Source of the DNA: Bacillus sp. FJAT-27264
GTDB lineage: Bacteria; Bacillota; Bacilli; Paenibacillales; Paenibacillaceae
Direction of reading: 5' to 3'
Length of the DNA: 64,000 nucleotides
Assembly (NCBI RefSeq): GCF_001682855.1
Contig: NZ_MAQW01000012.1
Location: 1,129,858 to 1,193,857, forward strand
The position numbers and the translations under genes were made by a program. Below the pieces are notes generated by a model. That model was given only the letters and a program-made list of their open reading frames with translations. It made no database searches and had not been told where the DNA came from. Positions 1-8,711 of this stretch are shown here, piece by piece. Within the stretch, counting starts at the first letter, position 1; each line of letters opens with the position of its first letter.

Positions 1-560
1 GGACTGCCACCAAATCGGTTCACTGCCGACCAACCGATCAGCGCAGGAAGGAAGATAAAGGCTGTATTAGCAATCAGGTTAATAATAGAAGCAATATCTG
101 TCCACTGAGGATAGACCTGCACCAGTGACTGACCTTCGAAGAAAATCCCCGGACCGGTCAGAATATTGTTGATCCCCAGCAGGAGACCGGCAGTCACGAT
201 AGCCGGGAGGATTGGAATGAAGATATCCGACAGCGTCTTGACCGCACGCTGAAGCGGATTCTGCTTCTTCCCGGCTGCGTTCTTGACATCATCCTTGGAT
301 GAACGCGGCCCACCTGTAATTGCGATCATTTCATCATATACTTTGTCCACGAGTCCCGGTCCAATGACAACTTGGAACTGACCCTGGGAGGAGAAATGGC
401 CTTTAACAAGATCGTTACTCTCCAGTAGCGCATGATCTACCCTTTCTTCATCGGCTAACGAAAAGCGAAGTCGGGTGACACAGTGGGTAGCCACTTCAAT
501 ATTGTCTTTGCCGCCAACGGCCCGGACAATCTCTTCTACACTTTTTTTATCAACAGCCAT
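1..560 (-). CDS. treP: PTS trehalose-specific EIIBC component (partial, runs off left edge)
   Basis: This encodes the first 186 residues of the membrane permease that imports trehalose and phosphorylates it to trehalose-6-phosphate. The EIIB domain is at the N-terminus, with the phospho-acceptor Cys27 in the motif HCVTRLRF. The EIIC domain begins after the linker around residue 105, with hydrophobic segments such as the one containing ILPAIVTAGLLLGINNIL. The ATG start has a clear GGAGT-type site just upstream. It lies 38 bp downstream of treA on the same strand, so the two are probably cotranscribed. The order treA-treP is the reverse of treP-treA-treR in Bacillus subtilis. The C-terminus is outside the window. 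Trehalose specificity is inferred mainly from the neighbour and the TreR sites. Confidence 0.93.
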   Translation of the reverse strand, partial: MAVDKKSVEEIVRAVGGKDNIEVATHCVTRLRFSLADEERVDHALLESNDLVKGHFSSQGQFQVVIGPGLVDKVYDEMIAITGGPRSSKDDVKNAAGKKQNPLQRAVKTLSDIFIPILPAIVTAGLLLGINNILTGPGIFFEGQSLVQVYPQWTDIASIINLIANTAFIFLPALIGWSAVNRFGGS

Positions 561-598
561 GGGATTCACTCCTTTATACTGTATTTCCGTATCGATTC

Positions 599-2302
599 TT
601 AGTTTATAACCCACATACACGAGGCATAAGGCGACAGTTTCATCTCTGTTTCCAAATCTGGTACCGTTCCTGTATTGGCAATGAGCAGTTCATACGGCTT
701 GCCCGCCAGCGCAGCTCCTGCAAAAGACTCCGGCAGTGTGAATGTCGCCGGTTGGCCGCTGAAATTAGAGATCACCACCAGCGTCTCTTTGTCAGAGACC
801 CGTGCATAAGCAAATACCTGCGGATGACCTTCATCCAGACGCTCATAACGGCCATCTGTCAGAACCGCCAGCGATTTGCGCAAGCCAATCAGCTTGCGGT
901 AATGATGGAGAATCGAATCCGGATCGTCTAACTGCTGCTGCACATTGATTTCCCGGTAACGCTCGTCCACCTTAATCCACGGCGTGCCCGTAGTAAATCC
1001 GGCCTGCGGGCTGTCATCCCACTGCATCGGCGTGCGGGAATTGTCGCGGGAGCGCTCACGGATAATGTCCATAGCTTCCTCTGGCGTTTTCCCACGTTCC
1101 AGCAGAATGCCGTACATGTTCCGGGACTCAATATCCCGCAGCTCGCTCATGTCTGTCCAATGAGGATTGGGCATACCAATCTCTTCCCCTTGGTAGACAT
1201 AAGGCGTACCTTGCAGACCATGCAGGGTCGTCGCCAGCATTTTAGCGCTTTCTACACGGTAACGTCCATCATCAGCAAAACGGGACAACGCCCGCGGCTG
1301 ATCATGATTGTTGAAGAACAGTGCGTTCCAGCCCCCGCCTTCCTGCATACCCTGTTGCCAGCGGGACAGAAGGCTTTTCAAAGCCTCAAAATCATACGGC
1401 ATAAGCTCCCACTTCTGCCCGTTCGGGTAATCCACCTTCAGATGGTGGAAATTGAACGTCATAGAGAATTCCTTCTCCTCCGGATTGGAATAACGCAGAC
1501 AGTGCTCCAGCGTGGTGGAAGACATCTCTCCTACCGTAATCGCGTTGTAAGGACCATATACCTGCTCATACAATCCTTTAACGTACTCATGCACCCTTGG
1601 ACCGTCAGTATAGTAACGCCGTCCATCACCGGGGAGAACGCTGCCATCATCGTCCGGGAACGCCTGGTCCTTGGAGATGAGATTGATCACATCCATTCTG
1701 AAACCGCTAACGCCTTTGTCCGCCCAAAACGTCATCAGCTTAACGACCTCTTCACGCACCGCCGGATTCTCCCAATTGAGATCAGCCTGCGTCTTGTCGA
1801 ACAAGGTCAAGAAATACTGGCCAGTGCCTTCATCATACTGCCAGGCCGAACCTCCGAACTTGGACTGCCAGTTATTCGGCGGGCTACCATCCGGTTTCGG
1901 GTCCTTCCAGATATAATAATCCCGGTACTTATTATCCTTGGAGCTTTTGGACGCCTGGAACCAGCGATGCTCTGTCGAAGAATGGTTGACCACGATATCA
2001 AGCATAAGATGCATGCCGCGGCTTTGGACACCCTCCATCAGCTCATCAAAATCCGCCATCGTTCCAAATTCCGGGTTGATTTGGCAATAATCCGCCACAT
2101 CGTATCCGTTATCATTTTGCGGAGACACATAAACCGGCTGAAGCCAGATAATATCAATACCAAGCTGCTGCAAATAATCGAGTTTGCCTGTTAGACCCCG
2201 GATATCACCTTCACCGCTGCCTGTTGTATCCATAAAGCTTTTGGGATATACCTGATAAACTGTAGAACGCCGCCACCAATCCTGCGTTTTTGAAATAATC
2301 AC
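599..2302 (-). CDS. treA: alpha,alpha-phosphotrehalase (trehalose-6-phosphate hydrolase), GH13
   Basis: This is a cytoplasmic 567-residue GH13 enzyme that splits trehalose-6-phosphate into glucose and glucose-6-phosphate. The TIM-barrel motifs are visible: nucleophile Asp204 in GFRMDV, acid/base Glu259 in TVGEM and Asp334 in NNHDQPR. The N-terminus WWRRSTVYQVYPKSF is typical of the oligo-1,6-glucosidase/phosphotrehalase group, and full length matches the family. Translation starts at GTG with GGAGGAC upstream. The next gene is the PTS permease, which supports phosphotrehalase over plain oligo-1,6-glucosidase. Transcription is expected from the promoter at 2366-2395, which carries TreR-like operators. 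Confidence 0.95.
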   Translation of the reverse strand: MIISKTQDWWRRSTVYQVYPKSFMDTTGSGEGDIRGLTGKLDYLQQLGIDIIWLQPVYVSPQNDNGYDVADYCQINPEFGTMADFDELMEGVQSRGMHLMLDIVVNHSSTEHRWFQASKSSKDNKYRDYYIWKDPKPDGSPPNNWQSKFGGSAWQYDEGTGQYFLTLFDKTQADLNWENPAVREEVVKLMTFWADKGVSGFRMDVINLISKDQAFPDDDGSVLPGDGRRYYTDGPRVHEYVKGLYEQVYGPYNAITVGEMSSTTLEHCLRYSNPEEKEFSMTFNFHHLKVDYPNGQKWELMPYDFEALKSLLSRWQQGMQEGGGWNALFFNNHDQPRALSRFADDGRYRVESAKMLATTLHGLQGTPYVYQGEEIGMPNPHWTDMSELRDIESRNMYGILLERGKTPEEAMDIIRERSRDNSRTPMQWDDSPQAGFTTGTPWIKVDERYREINVQQQLDDPDSILHHYRKLIGLRKSLAVLTDGRYERLDEGHPQVFAYARVSDKETLVVISNFSGQPATFTLPESFAGAALAGKPYELLIANTGTVPDLETEMKLSPYASCMWVIN

Positions 2303-2336
2303 AGTTTAGTCCTCCTTGCCAAGCAATTTAATTAAT

Positions 2337-2395
2337 CATGTATATACAAGTTCATTAGCCTTATCATAGTATTACTTGTATATACATGTTGTCAA
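2337..2395 (-). promoter_or_regulatory. treA promoter with two TreR-type operators
   Basis: Reading on the minus strand, a perfect -35 (TTGACA, 2390-2395) is followed after 18 bp by a -10-like TACTAT (2366-2371). The palindromes CTTGTATATACATG (2375-2388) and CATGTATATACAAG (2337-2350) are 38 bp apart and carry the TTGTATATACAA core known for B. subtilis TreR. One lies inside the promoter spacer and the other just downstream, so repression by occlusion is expected. No treR gene is in the window; it may lie beyond the left edge. Confidence 0.85.
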
Positions 2396-2424
2396 TCGGA
2401 AGAATTTATTCCCTTTCTCCATCT

Positions 2425-2463
2425 ATAAAAAAACGGTTATTGCTTCTAGGAGCAATAACCGTT
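2425..2463 (-). terminator. Rho-independent terminator of the LysR gene
   Basis: A perfect 13-bp stem (2432-2444 with 2451-2463) has a 6-base loop. On the minus strand it is followed by a T7 run. It lies 60 bp past the stop of the LysR gene and ahead of the tre promoter. Confidence 0.9.
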
Positions 2464-2522
2464 ACTTAACCTATTCCCTATATTCCAAATCAATATTCAC
2501 ACCTAACAGAACGATCTATACA

Positions 2523-3425
2523 CTACTCAGCAATCGCTTGCTGAAGCGCCTCGACATAGGCAAGGGCAAGCTTGGACAACGCTGCATTCTTATGACTGAT
2601 CCAGCCGACATTAATGGTCTCATCACAATCCAGAGGCACCGGAATGATCTCATTGCCGTTCAGATCCGCACTAAGCACTCCGGTAGAAATAGTATATCCA
2701 TTCAGACCAATCAGCAGATTGAAGAGGGTTGCTCTATCATTCACCCGAATGCTTTTCTGATGGGACAAGGTACTTAGAATCTCCTCGGAGAAGTGAAAAG
2801 AATTGTATTCCCCCTGCTCAAAAGACAGGTAAGGATAATGTTGAAGCTGGTCAACCGTTACGATGGACTGCTTCGCCAGCGGGTTGTTAATGCTGATAAA
2901 AATATGCGGTTTGGCCAGAAACAGGCTGTGGAATTCCAGATTCGCCGATTGCAGCAGCTTGTTGATGACCTTGGCGTTGAACTCATTCAGGTACAGGATG
3001 CCAATCTCGCTGCGCAGACTTTTAACATCCTCAATAATTTCATGGGTCTTCGTCTCACGCAGTGCCAATTCATATTCTTCATGACCATATTCACGGACGA
3101 GATTCACGAACGCATTGACCGCAAAGGCATAGTGCTGTGTGGACACGGAAAAATGTTGTGGAGACGGCTTCGCATCGAGATAGCGATTCTCCAGCAGTTC
3201 CGCCTGTTCCACCACTTGCCTGGCGTACCCAAGAAATTCGGCTCCCTCCAGAGAGAGTGATATCCCTTTGTTCGTGCGTTCAAAGATCGTAATCCCCAGT
3301 TCTTTCTCAAGTTCTCTGATGGCATTGGACAAGCTCGGCTGGGAAATAAACAAGCGCTTAGCCGCCTCGTTCATAGAGCCCCGGCTTGCCACTTCAATGA
3401 CATATTTCAACTGTTGTAAGGTCAA
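2523..3425 (-). CDS. LysR-family transcriptional regulator
   Basis: A 300-residue LysR-type regulator. Residues 1-60 form the winged helix-turn-helix (MTLQQLKYVIEV, SQPSLSNAIRELEKELG), and the rest is the periplasmic-binding-like effector domain. The N-terminus resembles the CpsY/MtaR/CysL-like LysR proteins of Bacillota, but the inducer cannot be read from sequence. No divergent target gene is present: the upstream neighbour is an AraC gene on the same strand and the downstream unit is treA. It ends with its own strong terminator, so it is probably monocistronic. Confidence 0.88.
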   Translation of the reverse strand: MTLQQLKYVIEVASRGSMNEAAKRLFISQPSLSNAIRELEKELGITIFERTNKGISLSLEGAEFLGYARQVVEQAELLENRYLDAKPSPQHFSVSTQHYAFAVNAFVNLVREYGHEEYELALRETKTHEIIEDVKSLRSEIGILYLNEFNAKVINKLLQSANLEFHSLFLAKPHIFISINNPLAKQSIVTVDQLQHYPYLSFEQGEYNSFHFSEEILSTLSHQKSIRVNDRATLFNLLIGLNGYTISTGVLSADLNGNEIIPVPLDCDETINVGWISHKNAALSKLALAYVEALQQAIAE

Positions 3426-3510
3426 TAGAATAATCCTCTCTATATTTCAATTGCTTAGAGGGGATGTGCCCCGCCTCTCTTCCCTCTATTATATAATACA
3501 TTTCAAGTTT

Positions 3511-4308
3511 TTACTTCCCGGCATACATCGTTCTGTTAAGAAAATGGTTCATCAAGAGCGGCAAGGAAATCAGGATCGGGGGGTCACCAAATTCGGGAGG
3601 ATGCAAGGTAATCTCCTGATAAGGGACCGATGAGTGTGATGTTACAAGCAGCGGTTCCATCAAACGGGCTCGCAAGGTGGTGTATGGCAGCAAAAAATCA
3701 AGGACCTGCATCCCCCAAGAGACGGAGGTAGCCATCAAATAATAGCTGCCTGGCTTTACATTCGTAAACCGAAAATCGCCCATATTATGCAGCAGCAGCC
3801 CATACAGCGGCAGACCTTCAGGGATGGGCTTGGCGAACAATCCAACCAAAGTTACTCCCTGAAACGGAACCTCTGACCTCACCGTTCCCTCTATCGTGCC
3901 TATCCGAGTGGCCCCAGACCGCCACTCTCTCCAACCTCCAAGACTTTGCAGGGATCTCAGATGTTCCTCCGCCTGAAGCCGCGAATGCCTGAATTCAGAT
4001 GGCGTCACGCCGACCCGTTCGACAAAACGGGTCGCAAAGGTACCCTGGCTTTGCTGACCAATCTCAAGGGAGATATCGCGGACACTCAAGCTCGTTCGCA
4101 ACAAAAGATCCTTTGCCTTTTGCAGCCGAAGGGAGGAAACATAATAAAGCGGCGGCAGCCCGATCCTTTGTTTAAATATACGTGTAAAGTGAAAAGGACT
4201 GTAGCCCGCATAGCTGGCCAGCCGGGACAGTGGAAGAGGTTCATAAATGTGGCGTTGAATATAGGCAATGACCCCGTCGATTTCTGCATACCGGTTGGAC
4301 ATAGGCAT
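3511..4308 (-). CDS. AraC-family regulator with N-terminal HTH and C-terminal beta-sandwich-like domain
   Basis: This encodes 265 residues from the ATG at 4308, chosen because AAGGGG lies 8 bp upstream. The longer reading frame to 4425 would run through the terminator of the preceding gene. The AraC HTH pair occupies residues 1-105 (SRLASYAGYSPFHFTRIFKQ, then the second helix set ending near SEFRHSRLQ), at the N-terminus rather than the usual C-terminus. The C-terminal half (GTIEGTVRSEVPFQGVTLVG, then FRFTNVKPGSYYLMA) reads like a carboxypeptidase-regulatory or SRP-like beta-sandwich. The ligand is unknown. Confidence 0.8.
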   Translation of the reverse strand: MPMSNRYAEIDGVIAYIQRHIYEPLPLSRLASYAGYSPFHFTRIFKQRIGLPPLYYVSSLRLQKAKDLLLRTSLSVRDISLEIGQQSQGTFATRFVERVGVTPSEFRHSRLQAEEHLRSLQSLGGWREWRSGATRIGTIEGTVRSEVPFQGVTLVGLFAKPIPEGLPLYGLLLHNMGDFRFTNVKPGSYYLMATSVSWGMQVLDFLLPYTTLRARLMEPLLVTSHSSVPYQEITLHPPEFGDPPILISLPLLMNHFLNRTMYAGK

Positions 4309-4391
4309 GGCGCACCCCTTCAGGAATATTTTGTGCCAAAAAGAACGTAAGTTCGCCATTATTTTACCATAATTTTGACACATAATAAACC

Positions 4392-4416
4392 AAAAACCTC
4401 CACATCTCTGTGGAGG
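4392..4416 (-). terminator. Terminator of the DHFR-like gene
   Basis: An 8-bp perfect stem (4397-4404 with 4409-4416) has a TCTC loop and a T5 run on the minus strand. It sits 13 bp after the stop of the reductase gene and shows that the upstream frame extension of the AraC gene is not coding. Confidence 0.85.
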
Positions 4417-4428
4417 CCTCATCACTGC

Positions 4429-4995
4429 TCAATGACGATATTTCAGGCTGCTGGCCGGTTGGTAGACATGTAGCACCACCCCAGCATCAAATACTCTCGT
4501 GTCTAGTAGCTTAAGCGGCAGCGCTTGATGCATGTCCTTAAAGAGTGGAATACCTTCTCCCAGTACCACAGGATGGATCATCAGCTGGTATTCATCAACC
4601 AACCCAAGCTGCATCAAGGACTGTGCGAAGCCAGCGCCCCCATGCGCAAGAATCATCTTGCCAGGCTGCTGCTTCAAGTACGCCATTTCCTCTTCCAGGT
4701 CACTTTGTCCGAGTCGTGAATTTTTCCAATTCGCTTCCGCCAGGGTTCTGGAGAACACTACTTTGGGAATTTCATTCATTGGCGCAGCATAGCTTTCTGT
4801 AGAAGTTAACCAATATTCAGACATCATGTTATAGGTTTTCCTGCCCATAATATGGATATCCGCCTGCCAAAGCAGATTTACTATATACTGCTCCAGCCCA
4901 CTATCAAAGCTACGGAAAACCCAGTCTACCCCGTCGCTTGGCGTGCAGATGTATCCATCCAGGGACACACTCATTTTTAGTACTACTTTGCGCAT
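4429..4995 (-). CDS. Dihydrofolate reductase family protein (RibD C-terminal-like)
   Basis: A 188-residue cytoplasmic protein of the RibD/YyaP family. The N-terminal strand MRKVVLKMSVSLDGYI, the Gly-rich HIMGRKTYNMM segment and the C-terminal LMIHPVVLGEGIPLF motif are typical of small NADPH-binding DHFR-like reductases. Start is ATG after GGAGGGAG. These proteins are common in Bacillota, and true folate or riboflavin reduction has rarely been shown, so the substrate is left open. It stands alone between an AraC gene and a Bcr-type exporter. Confidence 0.87.
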   Translation of the reverse strand: MRKVVLKMSVSLDGYICTPSDGVDWVFRSFDSGLEQYIVNLLWQADIHIMGRKTYNMMSEYWLTSTESYAAPMNEIPKVVFSRTLAEANWKNSRLGQSDLEEEMAYLKQQPGKMILAHGGAGFAQSLMQLGLVDEYQLMIHPVVLGEGIPLFKDMHQALPLKLLDTRVFDAGVVLHVYQPASSLKYRH

Positions 4996-5100
4996 GAACT
5001 CCCTCCATCACCATCCCGACTGACTTGGCACTTCAACTGAAAGGAATGTGCTCAAAGTATATCACGGGACAGTATGCGGGATTTCTTATCAATTGCTATT

Positions 5101-6333
5101 TTACAACTTCTTCCCCGATCGCCGAATCATAAGCACATAACAGAGAATAGCGCCAACATCAGCCACAGCGATGACGATTCCCATCGGCAGCGCCGTTCCA
5201 CTGCCGCCAAGGCCAACCAAAGGCGCTACCAACGCCCCGCCGATCATCGACAACAGCCCTTGAAGAGCGGATGCGCTGCCGGCAGATTGCCCCTGTTGTT
5301 GCATTGCCAGGGAGAAAGCTGCCGTGCTGACAATCCCTACACTGGACACCACCATAAACAGCGGAATCAGAGTAGCAATCAGCCCGGCTCCAAGCAAGGT
5401 CATAGCGAGTAGCAGCAGACCACCGACTGCAGCGTAGATCAGTCCGGCCACCAGCAGCTTCGTCTCACCGAACCGCTCCGCCAATTTGCCCGTAACCTGT
5501 CCGGTAATAATAATTCCGAGTCCATTTACGGCGAAGATCAAGCTGAACATCTGGGGTGTTGCTCCGAACAAATTCTGAATCACAAACGGCGAACCGGCAA
5601 TATAAGCAAACATGGCGGCGAAGACCAACCCCTGCGAAAGAGCATATCCCATGAACATCCGGTCACCCAGCAGACGTCCAAAGGTAGCCAGTGTACTCTT
5701 CAGCCCTCCCCCCGACCGCTGTGCCTCTGGCAGAGTTTCACGCAGACCGAACAGAACGGAGGCCAGCATAACAAGCCCAATGACACCAAGCACGATAAAC
5801 ACACCCGGCCACGAGGTGAATCTCAATAATTGGCCGCCAGCAATAGGTGCCGCAATAGGTGCCACACCATTGATAAGCATCAACAAGGCAAAGAACCGGG
5901 TCAACTCCGTCCCGGAATACATATCTCTTACCATCGCTCTGGCTACTACAACCCCCGCCGAGCCACCCAGACCCTGAATGAACCGCAGAACAATAAGCGC
6001 TTCAATCGATGTGCTCATGGAGCAGAGAAACGAAGTAATCACATAGAGCGACAGACCAACAATCAGCGGCATCCGGCGACCACGCACATCACTAAGCGGT
6101 CCGGCGACCAGTTGCCCCACCGCAAGACCCACTAAACATGCCGTCAAGCTTAGTTGGGCCAGTGACGGACTGGAATGCAGGTCCTTGGCCAGGTCCGGCA
6201 GAGAGGGCAGGTACATGTCAAGGGACAGCGGTCCAAATGCCGTGAGCGCTCCCAGAATCAACGCAATCCACAGGCGGCCGGCTTTAGCTGGCTTCCCGGT
6301 GTTAACTTTAGAGCTAGAAATCATAATTTCCAC
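5101..6333 (-). CDS. Bcr/CflA-family multidrug MFS exporter
   Basis: A 410-residue major facilitator protein with about 12 membrane helices. Bcr/CflA features are FGPLSLDMYLPSLPDLA in helix 1, the GPLSDVRGRRMPL loop between helices 2 and 3, and RFIQGLGGSAGVVVARAMVRD in helix 4. These exporters remove compounds such as bicyclomycin or chloramphenicol by proton antiport; the substrate here is unknown. The start may be GTG at 6333 or ATG at 6324, and neither has a strong ribosome site. It is divergent from the YheO-like regulator at 6551, so a shared control region at 6334-6550 is possible. Confidence 0.9.
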   Translation of the reverse strand: MEIMISSSKVNTGKPAKAGRLWIALILGALTAFGPLSLDMYLPSLPDLAKDLHSSPSLAQLSLTACLVGLAVGQLVAGPLSDVRGRRMPLIVGLSLYVITSFLCSMSTSIEALIVLRFIQGLGGSAGVVVARAMVRDMYSGTELTRFFALLMLINGVAPIAAPIAGGQLLRFTSWPGVFIVLGVIGLVMLASVLFGLRETLPEAQRSGGGLKSTLATFGRLLGDRMFMGYALSQGLVFAAMFAYIAGSPFVIQNLFGATPQMFSLIFAVNGLGIIITGQVTGKLAERFGETKLLVAGLIYAAVGGLLLLAMTLLGAGLIATLIPLFMVVSSVGIVSTAAFSLAMQQQGQSAGSASALQGLLSMIGGALVAPLVGLGGSGTALPMGIVIAVADVGAILCYVLMIRRSGKKL

Positions 6334-6550
6334 TTCACAACCTGTCTTTAAGAGATAACGTTTTTATAATTTTATTACAACATTTATAACAAATTTATAA
6401 GACATAACCTTCCCTGTCAATCTTTAATTGAACGCCGGTTAGTTTATACTTATATCCTTTCAAACTGAGTACATAGCACGAACTTCGCCTGCTTCACTGC
6501 TATATGTTATAATTTTTTTACAAAATCCAATGGAATCAGGAGTCATTCAG

Positions 6551-7207
6551 ATGCAGAATAACATCGATGTTGCTGGACTGCTAAAGAGCATTTCAGTTAT
6601 GATCGCAGCCCTGATGGGACCTTCTACGGAAGTGGTTGTGCATGACATGGAGAAGGCGGAAATCATTCATATCGAAAACGGCCATATTACCGAAAGACAG
6701 GTAGGGGATTTGGAGGACGCCAATACCATTAACCTGCTCTCTCAAAGCGCCGAGCAAAATAATACCCTGATCGGGTACTTAAGCACCGCAAAGAGCAACA
6801 AGCCACTTAAATCATCCACTCTTTTCATCAAAGATTCGGGCGGCAAACTCAAATACACACTGTGTGTCAACCAAGACATCTCCGCCTTCAAAAGCGCCAT
6901 GGATCTACTGACCCACCTTACCAGCACTTTTACTTATGAGGTGACCGACGTACAGCCCGGCGGCGAAACTATCAAACAAATCACGACGAAGCTCATTATG
7001 GAGGAAATTTTCAAGGCCAAGCCATTCTCTATGGACTCCAAGGAAGCCAAGCTGAAGATCATCCAACAACTGGACGACAAGGGTGTCTTCGACGTTAAAG
7101 ACGCGGTCCCCAAAGTCTGTGAGCTGCTCTCTATCTCCCAGGCCACCCTCTATAACTACCAGCGGGAACTACGAGTACGCAAGGAAAAAGAGTCCCCACG
7201 CAAGTAA
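6551..7207 (+). CDS. YheO/DauR-like PAS-HTH transcriptional regulator
   Basis: This encodes 218 residues from the ATG at 6551, chosen over the upstream ATG because AGGAG lies 8 bp before it. The N-terminal two-thirds match the YheO PAS-like domain (STEVVVHDMEKAEIIHIENG, then LCVNQDISAFKSAMDLL). The C-terminal 60 residues form an HTH (KAVPKVCELLSISQATLYNYQREL type). A TATAAT -10 is at 6508-6513 with a poor -35. Members such as DauR act as amino-acid-responsive regulators, but the ligand here is not readable. A terminator follows at 7255-7291. Confidence 0.88.
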   Translation: MQNNIDVAGLLKSISVMIAALMGPSTEVVVHDMEKAEIIHIENGHITERQVGDLEDANTINLLSQSAEQNNTLIGYLSTAKSNKPLKSSTLFIKDSGGKLKYTLCVNQDISAFKSAMDLLTHLTSTFTYEVTDVQPGGETIKQITTKLIMEEIFKAKPFSMDSKEAKLKIIQQLDDKGVFDVKDAVPKVCELLSISQATLYNYQRELRVRKEKESPRK

Positions 7208-7254
7208 CACCAGCAGCCCACCACTTTTTAACTCAACAGAACTATAATAGAACA

Positions 7255-7291
7255 GGCGCCGCGGAACTCATCTTCCGGCGTCCTTTTTTTT
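7255..7291 (+). terminator. Terminator of the YheO-like gene
   Basis: A GC-rich stem (7255-7261 with 7276-7283, one bulged T) is followed by T8. It separates the regulator from the germination operon. Confidence 0.75.
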
Positions 7292-7295
7292 CGCC

Positions 7296-7325
7296 TGAAC
7301 ACTCAGTCTCCGCGAGTGGATAAAA
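7296..7325 (+). promoter_or_regulatory. Possible sigma-G-type promoter of the germination operon
   Basis: TGAACA (7296-7301), a 17-bp spacer and GATAAAA (7319-7325) resemble the forespore sigma-G pattern TGMATA-N17-CATWMTA, with mismatches. The position is right, 40 bp before the first germination start codon, and gerA-type operons are sigma-G dependent in B. subtilis. The match is weak. Confidence 0.3.
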
Positions 7326-7364
7326 AAATGGAAACCATCACAGAATATGAGCGAGGTGGTTATT

Positions 7365-8711
7365 ATGAGCAACTTGATCGCACAGGACTGGGAAAAGAAT
7401 TTGATTCACACTTTCGATCTGAACAGCGATTTCTCCATGAAGACGGTCACGTTATTCGATCAAACGGTAAAAGTATATTATCTCAGCTCACTCGTGGACC
7501 TTACGAGTACGTTGGTTACATGGGATCAAGTTATATCAGCGACTGGAGAAGACAATCACTCCCTGGCGAGAGACCTTCTTCCGCTGGAGTTTACGGTAGA
7601 TGGCCCTCATCAGGAAGTCGCCGATTCCCTCGTCAAGGGCAAACTGATTGCTAAAGACCCCGATTCAGGTAAGCCACTCGTACTGGACGCAGATCTGTGG
7701 CCGCTAAACCGCTCCATCTCAGCTTCAGAGAACGAGAATCCGCTTCAGTCTTCTATCGATGGATTCACAGAGAAGCTGGATACCAATATAGGTCTGATCC
7801 GCAGGAGAATCAGCAATAAAGAGCTCGTCATTGAATCGTATATTCTAGGCACCAGTTCCCACAAGGAAATCGCACTCATCTATATGAAAAATGCATCTAA
7901 CCCCAAGGTTGTCCAATCTGTCAAAGACCGGCTCTCCAGAAACAAGCATAAAGATGTCATCCATGTGAATGGCCTGCTGGAGGTATTGGAGCAGCCTAAA
8001 TATTCACTGGTTCCCACCTATTTGACTTCAGAGCTGCCGGGAGAGGCTGCACAGAATCTGTTAGATGGAAAAGTGGTTATTCTGATGGACTTGTTTCCTA
8101 ACGCCTACTCTTTTCCAGCCATCGTCAAAGACCTGTGGTCCTTCAAGCTAGACTTAAACTATCCTTACTTGTATCTCTTGTTCTTCCGCTGTATCCGTAT
8201 TGCGGGGATCGCCTTCGCGATCATTATGCCCGGACTATATGTTGTGCTTAATTCTGTAAATCCAGAGCTTTTACGGATTCAGCTGGCGATTTCTGTTGCG
8301 AAAAGCAGGGAAGGTGTCCCCTATCCCTCATTTGTAGAAGTCATGCTGATGCTGCTCCTCATGGAAATGGTGATCGAGGCTACCATCCGGCTACCCAAGA
8401 ACATCGGCCCCACGATCACGATGGTGGGAGGCATTATCCTCGGGCAGGCGATTGTACAAGCCCGGTTGGTGAGCAATTTGCTGATTATTATCCTGGCGGC
8501 AACGACCATCTCCAACTTTACGATGGCTGGATATCTCAATACGATCGGAATTCGCATCTTCAAATACGTCGTCCTGGTCCTCAGCTCTATCTACGGCATC
8601 TTGGGATTACAGGTAGCGCTGATTTGGCTGTTTATCTATTTTGCCGCACTCAAGACGTTTTCGGTGCCCTATTTAAGCCTTAGCACGAAAGGAAAGAGTC
8701 CGGATGACTAA
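7365..8711 (+). CDS. Spore germination protein, GerA family A subunit
   Basis: This encodes 448 residues from ATG at 7365, with GAGGTGG 5 bp upstream. It is the A subunit of a nutrient germinant receptor in the spore inner membrane. The hydrophilic N-terminal domain (residues 1-230, with TNIGLIRRRISNKELVIES) is followed by membrane segments, the signature VVILMDLFPNAYSFP and then FRCIRIAGIAFAIIMPGLYV, and the RLPKNIGPTITMVGGIILG motif. It is slightly short compared with GerAA/GerKA (about 480-540 residues). The next gene overlaps by 8 bp, giving an A-B-C operon. Confidence 0.94.
   Translation: MSNLIAQDWEKNLIHTFDLNSDFSMKTVTLFDQTVKVYYLSSLVDLTSTLVTWDQVISATGEDNHSLARDLLPLEFTVDGPHQEVADSLVKGKLIAKDPDSGKPLVLDADLWPLNRSISASENENPLQSSIDGFTEKLDTNIGLIRRRISNKELVIESYILGTSSHKEIALIYMKNASNPKVVQSVKDRLSRNKHKDVIHVNGLLEVLEQPKYSLVPTYLTSELPGEAAQNLLDGKVVILMDLFPNAYSFPAIVKDLWSFKLDLNYPYLYLLFFRCIRIAGIAFAIIMPGLYVVLNSVNPELLRIQLAISVAKSREGVPYPSFVEVMLMLLLMEMVIEATIRLPKNIGPTITMVGGIILGQAIVQARLVSNLLIIILAATTISNFTMAGYLNTIGIRIFKYVVLVLSSIYGILGLQVALIWLFIYFAALKTFSVPYLSLSTKGKSPDD

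Noticed and set aside
1160..2194. 344-codon open frame antisense to treA
   Set aside because: It is a shadow of the high-GC treA coding frame; treA has all its catalytic motifs.
4309..4425. N-terminal extension of the AraC frame
   Set aside because: It would run through the terminator of the reductase gene; ATG 4308 has AAGGGG upstream.
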